Of a stretch of DNA of 64,000 nucleotides, positions 58,135-64,000 are shown piece after piece. Origin of the DNA: Tianweitania sediminis (GTDB lineage Bacteria > Pseudomonadota > Alphaproteobacteria > Rhizobiales > Rhizobiaceae); contig NZ_JAGIYY010000003.1 of assembly GCF_017813335.1 (NCBI RefSeq), forward strand, positions 248,001-312,000, read 5' to 3'. Position numbers and translations under genes: made by a program. The notes beneath the pieces were generated by a model. That model was not told the DNA's origin and did not search any database. It saw only the letters and a list, made by a program, of their open reading frames with translations. Each line of letters starts with the position of its first letter. The first letter of the stretch is position 1.

Positions 58135-59363
58135 CCACGATCGCGGGCCGCGCGGCCTTTCTTGACCATCCCGGCTTGCGGGCGCTGTTGGCGGCACTCA
58201 CGGCCGATGGTGGCGAAGCCCGGGTCGCAGGTGGCGCGGTGCGGGATGCTCTGCTTGGGCGGCCTGTTGGAGACATCGACGTGGCAACAACGGTGCTGCC
58301 GCGTGAAACGCTGCGTCGCGCAGAAGCAGCCGGCCTGCGCGCGATCCCGACCGGGCTGGAACACGGCACGATAACGGTGGTCGCAGAAGGCCTGCCGGTG
58401 GAAGTGACGACGCTTCGCTCGGACATCGAAACGGATGGACGACACGCGAAGGTGGTTTTCGGCCGGGATTGGCAGGCCGATGCAAAGCGCCGTGATTTCA
58501 CGATCAACGGGCTTTATGCCGAAGCCGATGGGACAGTGGTCGACCTCGTGAACGGCGTCGCCGATCTCGACAAGCGTGTTCTTCGCTTCATCGGCGAACC
58601 CGAACAGCGCATCAGGGAAGATTACCTGCGTGTCCTCCGCTTCTTCCGCTTCTTCGCCTGGTACGGCGAAGGGCGACCTGATGCAGGCGGCCTCAAGGCC
58701 TGCGCGCGGCTGAAGGACGGCGTCTCGGGGCTTTCGGCAGAGCGGATCTGGAGCGAGATGCGCAAGCTCTTGTCGGCACCCGATCCCTCGCGAGCGCTTC
58801 TTTGGATGCGCACCACGGGCGTGCTCAGCCTCGTGATCCCCGAAACAGAAAAATGGGGCATCGACGCAATTCACGGTATGGTTCGGGCCGAACAAGCGCA
58901 CGGCTGGGCGCCGGACCCGCTGCTTCGCCTCGCCGCCGTTATTCCGCCGACCGCCGAGCGCGTCATGAGCCTGGAAGAGCGGCTTCGCTTGTCCAAGGCC
59001 GAAGCGCGGCGCCTCCACGGCTGGGCCGATGCGCCTGTTCCCGCCGAAACAAGCGCAGCCCTGGCGCGTCAGATCCACACGGTTGGCCGGGAAGGCCTGG
59101 TTGACCGGCTAAAACTCCAGATCGCCGCCGACGCGGCGAACGGAACGGACATCCAAGCCAAATTGGCGCTCTTGGATTACGCCAAGACCTGGGATCTACC
59201 GGTTCTGCCGGTCACAGGCGCCGATCTCGTGGCCGCCGGCTTTGCTCCCGGACCTGCGCTTGGCAAGGAACTGAAGCGCCTGGAAGCAGAATGGCTGGCG
59301 TCTGATTTCCAGTTGGACAAAGCTGCGCTTCTGGAGCGCACAGCCTTGCCACAACCTGATTAG
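58131..59363 (+). CDS. cca: CCA tRNA nucleotidyltransferase
   Basis: The 410-residue class II enzyme adds or repairs the 3' CCA of tRNA. The N-terminal polymerase-beta-like domain has VAGGAVRDALLGRPVGDIDV near residue 31, then the RRDFTINGLY stretch near 121 and EDYLRVLRFFRFFAWYG. It starts at TTG overlapping the Nudix stop. Bacterial cca beside a CoA-type Nudix gene is common in Rhizobiales. Its stop overlaps that of the converging DUF1059 gene. Confidence 0.94.
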   Translation: MTTIAGRAAFLDHPGLRALLAALTADGGEARVAGGAVRDALLGRPVGDIDVATTVLPRETLRRAEAAGLRAIPTGLEHGTITVVAEGLPVEVTTLRSDIETDGRHAKVVFGRDWQADAKRRDFTINGLYAEADGTVVDLVNGVADLDKRVLRFIGEPEQRIREDYLRVLRFFRFFAWYGEGRPDAGGLKACARLKDGVSGLSAERIWSEMRKLLSAPDPSRALLWMRTTGVLSLVIPETEKWGIDAIHGMVRAEQAHGWAPDPLLRLAAVIPPTAERVMSLEERLRLSKAEARRLHGWADAPVPAETSAALARQIHTVGREGLVDRLKLQIAADAANGTDIQAKLALLDYAKTWDLPVLPVTGADLVAAGFAPGPALGKELKRLEAEWLASDFQLDKAALLERTALPQPD

Positions 59364-59545
59364 GCAGCGTCTCGCACGCGCTCGATCCGCGAACGGATCG
59401 CGTCGATCATGCTTTCACGAATGATCGTCTCACCATGGGTTTGGCGCATGTGGTCTACCGCGCGACGCATGACTTCCGCTTCTTCCTCATGCCTCGTGTG
59501 CCATTCGCAGCCGGGCACAAGCGATCCGCATTGGAATTCCTTCAT
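59360..59545 (-). CDS. DUF1059 domain-containing small protein
   Basis: This 61-residue protein has a DUF1059 pattern: a CGSLVPGCEW stretch with two cysteines near residues 6 and 13, then a conserved HMRQTHG near 36 and a helical tail. The Cys/Cys/His/His arrangement suggests a small metal-binding fold. Function is unknown. AAGGAGGAT lies about seven bases ahead of the ATG. Confidence 0.85.
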   Translation of the reverse strand: MKEFQCGSLVPGCEWHTRHEEEAEVMRRAVDHMRQTHGETIIRESMIDAIRSRIERVRDAA

Positions 59546-59619
59546 CGCTTCATCCTCCTTGGCAATGATGGACAGACCTTAACTGAGTACCCTCCAGCGG
59601 TTTTCAAGGCTGAGGCCGC

Positions 59620-60546
59620 TCAAGGCCACTTCACCTCGGGCGGCATGCTGGACAGGATTGCATCGATGTTTCCGCCGGTCTTCAGGCCAAAGATCGTGCC
59701 GCGATCGTAAAGCAGGTTGAACTCCACGTAGCGCCCCCGCCGGATCAACTGTTCCTCGCGGTCGGCTTCCGTCCAGTTCTCGTTGAAGTTCCGGCGGACG
59801 ATGTGCTGGTAGGCGATCAGAAACGAGCGCCCGACATCCTGTGCAAAGCGGAAATCCGATTCCCAGCCAAGGTCTTCGCCTTGCGAGTGAAGGTAGTCGA
59901 AGAAGATGCCGCCGATGCCGCGATGCTCGCCGCGGTGCGGCAGATAGAAATAATCGTCACACCATTGCTTCAGGCGCGGGTAGTCGGCGACGGCCGAATG
60001 CTTCTCACAGGCGAACTGCATGGCGCGGTGAAAGGCTACGGAATCCGGATCTTCCTGCACTCGACGCCGGTCGAGAACGGGAGTCAGGTCGGCGCCGCCG
60101 CCGAACCATTGCCGCGATGTTACGACCATGCGGGTGTTCATGTGCACGGCCGGGACATGCGGGTTCCAGGGGTGGCAGATCAGCGAAATCCCGCTGGCCC
60201 AGAACCGCGGATCCTCATCGGCTCCGGGCATCTGCTTGCGGAACTCCGGAGAAAACTCGCCGTGAACGGTGGAGGTGTGAACGCCAACCTTCTCGAAAAC
60301 GCGGCCATACATCATGGACATGACGCCGCCCCCGCCTGCGCCCCCTTCGCGCTGCCAGGGGGTCCGCTCGAAGCGGCCGGGCGACCACGTCGCCTGCGGC
60401 CCGGTCACCTCGTCCTCCAACCCTTCGAAGGCCGCGCAGATCCGGTCACGCAACTGCTCGAACCAGGCGCGCGCAATGTCTTTTTTGGCTTCGATGTCAT
60501 CCGGCAACCCGGCTGGGATTTGGTCGCGGTCCATGATGTCGTGCAT
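59620..60546 (-). CDS. hemF: Oxygen-dependent coproporphyrinogen III oxidase
   Basis: HemF decarboxylates coproporphyrinogen III to protoporphyrinogen IX with O2 in haem synthesis. The roughly 308-residue protein has [20 protein letters not shown] near residue 75, [12 protein letters not shown] near 150, [20 protein letters not shown] and [20 protein letters not shown]. The start is one of two nearby ATGs (60546 or 60534). It is divergent from a small conserved-looking gene. Confidence 0.95.
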   Translation of the reverse strand: MHDIMDRDQIPAGLPDDIEAKKDIARAWFEQLRDRICAAFEGLEDEVTGPQATWSPGRFERTPWQREGGAGGGGVMSMMYGRVFEKVGVHTSTVHGEFSPEFRKQMPGADEDPRFWASGISLICHPWNPHVPAVHMNTRMVVTSRQWFGGGADLTPVLDRRRVQEDPDSVAFHRAMQFACEKHSAVADYPRLKQWCDDYFYLPHRGEHRGIGGIFFDYLHSQGEDLGWESDFRFAQDVGRSFLIAYQHIVRRNFNENWTEADREEQLIRRGRYVEFNLLYDRGTIFGLKTGGNIDAILSSMPPEVKWP

Positions 60547-60670
60547 TGCTCCGTCGCAAACCACCTACTCCGCAGACCCTCCTGCGGGCAAGACCGGCCA
60601 CGTTTGCGCCACAAAGGACTCGTCAAGCGCCCTTCACCTCCCTAATCTAGCGGGAAGAACGGAGTTCCGC

Positions 60671-60922
60671 ATGCGCCCGCCGGTCCGCCCGCCGCTTGAT
60701 GGATTGAAAACGCGTCTTGCTGAAGGACGCGCCGGAAAGTTTCGCAGCGACGGCTTTTTGCGGGAAACATTTCGCTTGCCGCGCCCCGATGCGCGCGCCA
60801 AAGCGCGCGAATGGTTCGACCGCTGGCCGCGGCAGGCTTACTGGACCGAGATCGAAAGCTGGTTCGAGCGACCGGGCGACGAGATCGAGTTCACGATCCG
60901 CCGGCTGCCGACGGCCGATTAA
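60671..60922 (+). CDS. Small conserved-looking hypothetical protein
   Basis: This 83-residue protein (MRPPVRPPLDGLKTRLAEGR at the start) is rich in Arg, Trp and Glu, with FRLPRPDARAKAREWFDRW and WTEIESWFERPGDEIEFTI. GGAG lies six bases ahead of the ATG. Composition and codon use match its neighbours. I recognise no domain. It is divergent from hemF, and its stop overlaps the stop of the converging GNAT pseudogene. A role linked to hemF is possible only from position. Confidence 0.65.
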   Translation: MRPPVRPPLDGLKTRLAEGRAGKFRSDGFLRETFRLPRPDARAKAREWFDRWPRQAYWTEIESWFERPGDEIEFTIRRLPTAD

Positions 60923-61403
60923 ACATCCCGGACGAAATAGCGCACGGTCTTCGCTCCGTCGTGGATACGGGCCGATCCAACCTCCCGGAAGCCGAGGGCC
61001 GCGTGAAACGCGTCGGAAGCCGGGTTGGGAGGCTCGGCATTGACCTCGCAGCAGACCAGGGTGTGTCCGTAGCTGGCTGCACGGGCAAACAGATCCTCGT
61101 ATAGGGTGCGCGCAAGCCCCGACCGCGGGCCAAAGGCGCAACTGCGATGCGGTCGATGTAAACGAAGCGCTGGTAGCGGGACTGAAACCACAGAAAATTG
61201 GGGCTCGCGTAGTCGGCGTCCTGGTCGAAGGCGAGCAGAAAGGCCTCCCCCTCGCCGATCTGTTGCGCGTAGAAGGCGCGCTCCCTCATCTGCCGGAGAT
61301 CAACAGCCTCGAGCCATGACAGTTCGGCGGCATGCGCGTTGTTGAGCTGGAGCACCGCCGCCATCGAACGGTCGTCCAGAGCCTGAATCAGCGCCTCAGC
61401 CAT
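60919..61403 (-). pseudogene. GNAT acetyltransferase interrupted by a single-base frameshift
   Basis: The N-terminal two thirds (MAEALIQALDD to YIDRIAVAPLARGRG) read in one frame. The rest of the GNAT domain (LARTLYEDLFARAASYGH to HAALGFREVG) reads in the next. The break falls at a GGGG run (plus-strand CCCC, 61117-61120), where one more G would restore RGRGLARTLYED, the acetyl-CoA loop. The gene overlaps trmL by eight bases. It is either a recent pseudogene, a phase-variable tract, or a sequencing error. Confidence 0.75.
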
Positions 61404-61881
61404 GCGTCGTAAACTCCTGAGCCTGGAGCATAAGTTGGCGCTTGGCCTCGCTGGCGACGATCGCTGCGGAAACGGAAAGATTGAGGCTGCGTGCGTTGGG
61501 CTCCATGGGGATCAGAATGCGCGCATCGACAAGGTTGTGGACCTCATCCGGCACACCGGCGGATTCGCGACCCAACATCAACACGTCGTTCGGGCGAAAG
61601 GCAAAGTCGAGATAGGAGATCGCGGCCTTCGTGGACAGCAGCACCAGCCGGCGGCCTTCTTCGCGTCTCCAGGCATCGAACCGGCTGAAATCAACGTGGC
61701 GGCGCAGTGCAGCCATCTCGAGATAGTCCATGCCCGCACGCTTCAGGTTCTTGTCGGAAATGTCGAAGCTGGTCGGCTCGATCACGTCAATTGCCAGGCC
61801 AAGACAGGCGCCCAGACGCAACACAGCCCCTGTGTTGCCGGGAATCTCCGGCTGGTAGAGCGCCACGCGCAGGTTGTTCAT
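61396..61881 (-). CDS. trmL: tRNA (cytidine/uridine-2'-O-)-methyltransferase TrmL
   Basis: TrmL methylates the wobble base ribose of certain leucine tRNAs. The 161-residue SPOUT-fold protein has the opening VALYQPEIPGNTGAVLRLGA, MLGRESAGVPDEVHNLVDAR near residue 100 and IPMEPNARSLNLSVSAAIV, the knotted SAM-binding region. The ATG at 61881 gives the usual length; longer in-frame sequence is intergenic. In other Rhizobiales this gene lies near hemF, as here. Confidence 0.93.
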   Translation of the reverse strand: MNNLRVALYQPEIPGNTGAVLRLGACLGLAIDVIEPTSFDISDKNLKRAGMDYLEMAALRRHVDFSRFDAWRREEGRRLVLLSTKAAISYLDFAFRPNDVLMLGRESAGVPDEVHNLVDARILIPMEPNARSLNLSVSAAIVASEAKRQLMLQAQEFTTHG

Positions 61882-62010
61882 GCTGGTGCTCCGCTTGGAG
61901 GTGAACCCCGCTTCTGCCCTGTCACAAAAAACTTCTCCCTGCGACTGGTAGTCGCGCCTTGCAGCGTGTATAGGGGTCCCGACTTCAATGCGAACCGGAA
62001 GGAGGCAGTG

Positions 62011-62076
62011 ATGGAGTTCATGATGACCGTAGATATTCACCGCCCCCGCTCGTCCTCGAACGGCACACCAGCCTGA
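62011..62076 (+). CDS. Possible 21-residue small ORF with strong ribosome-binding site
   Basis: A GGAAGGAGG sequence sits six bases ahead of an ATG that opens a 21-codon ORF (MEFMMTVDIHRPRSSS then NGTPA). It lies in the divergent leader between trmL and the next small gene. Such short ORFs can be leader peptides or regulatory micropeptides. The evidence is the unusually good ribosome-binding site only. Confidence 0.35.
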   Translation: MEFMMTVDIHRPRSSSNGTPA

Positions 62077-62167
62077 CGACGGCCTCGCGACACTTGTTCC
62101 TCCTGCATTAAACGAGAACACGTCCCGAGCGCCGTCGGATCGAAACGATTCCGAAGGTTCTACTGCG

Positions 62168-62509
62168 ATGTTCTCCCTGTTTCCTTTCGAGCCCGATCGT
62201 CGATTCCGCCAGCTTGAGTCCCGTGAAAACGCGCGTCGTCTGGCACGCGGCCAGATAAGTTCTCCCTCCCGCGGCGCCGCCGCGACGCGAGCCGATCTTC
62301 CCGACGTCGATGTGTCGAGGGTCACCTACCTGCCGCGCCGCTCGTTTCTGCAGGGCCTTGCGGCACTGCTCGGCCTTCGCAGCGTGATCCTTGCTCCGAC
62401 TGTGTCAGGAGCGGGTGTGGCAAGCAGTGGCGAAACCCACTCCGGCGCCTATCTGCACGCAACGAGTACCGAGCACACCGTGTCATCAGAGCCGCGCCTC
62501 GCTGCTTGA
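62168..62509 (+). CDS. Hypothetical 113-residue protein with internal twin-arginine-like segment
   Basis: The ORF begins MFSLFPFEPDRRFRQLESRE, is Arg-rich, then has LPRRSFLQGLAALLGLRS followed by a hydrophobic run and an A-x-A site near residue 83. That resembles a Tat motif placed unusually far from the N-terminus. The C-terminus is Ser/Thr-rich. AAGG lies 11 bases ahead of the ATG. I know no family. It could be a genuine small gene, a leader, or a remnant. Confidence 0.45.
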   Translation: MFSLFPFEPDRRFRQLESRENARRLARGQISSPSRGAAATRADLPDVDVSRVTYLPRRSFLQGLAALLGLRSVILAPTVSGAGVASSGETHSGAYLHATSTEHTVSSEPRLAA

Positions 62510-62546
62510 GCGGCAACGCCCTCGCGCTTCAAAAAAGAGATTGTTG

Positions 62547-64000
62547 ATGTTCCGCTGGTTCGAAGCCCGCCTCAACCCGTTTCCGGCCGAAGAGCCTGTG
62601 GAACCGCCGAAAACGCTGGTTGCGTTCTGCCTGCACTACACCAAGGGATCCTGGCCCTATATCGCGCTTGCCACAGTCCTGATGGCTGCCATTGCTTTGG
62701 CGGAGGTCTGGATGTTCGCCTTCATGGGCAACATCGTCGATTGGCTTTCCGCACAGAACCGCGAAACCTTCCTGCAAACGGAAGGCTGGAAGCTCGCCGG
62801 CATCGGCTTCATCGTCTTGTTCTGCCTGCCGGCCATGGTGACGCTCCATTCCCTGGTGAGTCAGCAAACGCTGATGGGCAACTATCCCATGCGCATTCGC
62901 TGGCAAGTGCACCGCTACCTGCTGAAGCAGTCGATAAGCTTCTACCAGGACGAGTTTGCCGGCCGCATCGCCACCAAGCTGATGCAAACGGCGCTGGCAG
63001 TGCGCGAATGCGTGATCAAGCTGATCGACGTCCTGAACTACGTGATCGTTTATTTCCTGGGCGTCCTGTTTATCGTCGGGTCGGCTGACATCCGCCTTGC
63101 CATTCCGCTTGCGGTTTGGGTGCTCGCCTACATCGGGCTGTTGTTTGTGTTCGTGCCGCGCCTCGGCAAGGTTTCCGCCGAACAGGCGGATGCGCGTTCG
63201 GTGATGACGGGCCGCGTGGTCGACAGCTATACCAACATCCAGACCGTGAAGCTCTTCAGCCATGCCCGTCACGAGTCGACCTATGCCCGCGAGGGCATGT
63301 CGACCTTCCTTCAGACGGTCTACCGCTCGATGCGGCTGGTGACCGGACTGTATGGTTCGCTTTACCTGCTGAATTCCGCCCTTCTTGCGACGATTACGGG
63401 CTTGTCGATCTGGCTTTGGCTTGGAAACCTCATCTCGATTGGCGCAGTGGCCGTGGCACTCGGCCTGGTGCTTCGGCTTTGGGGCATGTCCCAGTGGATC
63501 ATGTGGGAAGTTTCCGCTCTGTTCGAAAACATTGGCACTGTAAAGGACGGCATCGGCTCCATTTCCATGCCGCGCCTGGTTGAAGACAAGCGCGGGGCCA
63601 AGCCGATCGTCGTCTCGAAAGGCGCCATCACGTTTGACCGCGTCGGATTCCACTACGGCAAAGGCAAAGGGATCATCAGCGACCTGTCGCTCGACATCAA
63701 GCCGGGCGAAAAGGTCGGTCTGGTTGGCCGCTCCGGGGCGGGCAAGTCCACCATGGTGAACCTGCTTCTACGCTTCTACGATGTCGAAAGCGGTCGCATC
63801 CTGATCGACGGTCAGGACATTGCAGATGTCCAGCAGGATACACTGCGCGCGGCGATTGGCATGGTGACGCAGGATACGTCCCTGCTGCATCGCTCGGTGG
63901 CCGACAACATCCTTTACGGCCGCCCTGATGCCGACCAGTCGATGGTCGAGGAAGCGGCGCGCCGTGCCGAAGCCGATCGCTTCATTGCCGGCCTCCGCGA
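62547..64000 (+). CDS. ABC exporter, fused permease and ATPase, 3'-truncated by window edge
   Basis: The reading frame is open to the window end (484 complete codons). An N-terminal transmembrane domain has about six hydrophobic segments (IALATVLMAAIALAEVWMF, NYVIVYFLGVLFIVG). The ATPase domain then has ITFDRVGFHYGKGKGIISDL, Walker A VGRSGAGKSTMVNLLLRFYD, and the Q-loop IGMVTQDTSLLHRSVADNIL. The family includes MsbA-like lipid and drug exporters. In Sinorhizobium a related exporter follows petABC; here two small ORFs occupy that place. Confidence 0.92.
   Translation, partial: MFRWFEARLNPFPAEEPVEPPKTLVAFCLHYTKGSWPYIALATVLMAAIALAEVWMFAFMGNIVDWLSAQNRETFLQTEGWKLAGIGFIVLFCLPAMVTLHSLVSQQTLMGNYPMRIRWQVHRYLLKQSISFYQDEFAGRIATKLMQTALAVRECVIKLIDVLNYVIVYFLGVLFIVGSADIRLAIPLAVWVLAYIGLLFVFVPRLGKVSAEQADARSVMTGRVVDSYTNIQTVKLFSHARHESTYAREGMSTFLQTVYRSMRLVTGLYGSLYLLNSALLATITGLSIWLWLGNLISIGAVAVALGLVLRLWGMSQWIMWEVSALFENIGTVKDGIGSISMPRLVEDKRGAKPIVVSKGAITFDRVGFHYGKGKGIISDLSLDIKPGEKVGLVGRSGAGKSTMVNLLLRFYDVESGRILIDGQDIADVQQDTLRAAIGMVTQDTSLLHRSVADNILYGRPDADQSMVEEAARRAEADRFIAGLR

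Noticed and set aside
1-64000. tRNA or rRNA genes, CRISPR arrays, insertion sequences, integrases, defence systems
   Set aside because: No cloverleaf, repeat-spacer array, transposase or integrase motif, or known defence gene set was found in coding or intergenic regions.

Overview
The window is a GC-rich, tightly packed stretch of bacterial chromosome, almost certainly from an alphaproteobacterium of the Hyphomicrobiales (Rhizobiales; Rhizobiaceae/Phyllobacteriaceae-like). This rests on the trxB-lsrB/vtlR-lrp cluster, an LpcC-type LPS-core mannosyltransferase, a BA14K-family protein, the petP-petR pair, the sqdBDC sulfolipid operon, an ExoD protein, and alphaproteobacterial promoter spacing (CTTG, 17 bases, then an A/T-rich -10). 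No tRNA, rRNA, insertion sequence, phage or CRISPR array is visible. Most of the window is core or stable accessory chromosome.

Layout. 1-6.7 kb: 3' end of a threonine aldolase; a small heat-shock gene with a ROSE-like RNA thermometer; a strong unannotated candidate sRNA beside the LysR regulator lsrB/vtlR; trxB and lrp; two glycosyltransferases. 6.7-16 kb: greA, an EamA transporter, two extensin-like secreted proteins, a CNNM/CorC protein, a divergent FMN reductase/HxlR pair, a thioesterase, and a GMC oxidoreductase plus enolase-superfamily gene likely acting on one carbon source. 16.2-17.7 kb: two adjacent genes of unknown function whose proteins are built from exact short-period repeats (5, 6 and 7 residues). 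17.8-20.8 kb: the sqdB-sqdD-sqdC operon, with sqdD lacking any canonical start codon. 20.8-27.9 kb: flavodoxin-like protein, a very long UvrB, a DUF922 protease-like protein, ClpS, two cold-shock proteins, BA14K protein and an MBL hydrolase. 28-31.8 kb: ilvE divergent from petP-petR-histidine kinase, with a candidate PetP operator.

31.9-40.4 kb: L,D-transpeptidase, CsaA, YbjN, UbiK, lgt, a MidA-type methyltransferase, pgeF, an M24-fold protein without the usual metal ligands, a lipoprotein, prs and a VOC protein. 40.5-44.5 kb: Fsr-like exporter, then an ECF42-type sigma factor with its DGPF/YCII partner, an AHSA1 protein and a VOC protein. 44.5-49.9 kb: rplY (with promoter and structured leader), pth, exoD, ychF, corA and two MaoC-like genes. 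49.9-56.7 kb: a four-gene MoxR/DUF58/BatA-like operon. 56.9-64 kb: DUF1285, Nudix, CCA transferase, DUF1059, hemF, a small conserved-looking gene, a frameshifted GNAT gene, trmL, two small unexplained ORFs and a truncated ABC exporter.

The observations most worth following are the sRNA with its upstream LysR-type dyads, the repeat-protein pair, the missing start of sqdD, the dyad in front of petP, the rplY leader, and the small-ORF region between trmL and the ABC exporter. No wholly new defence or metabolic system could be demonstrated from sequence alone.
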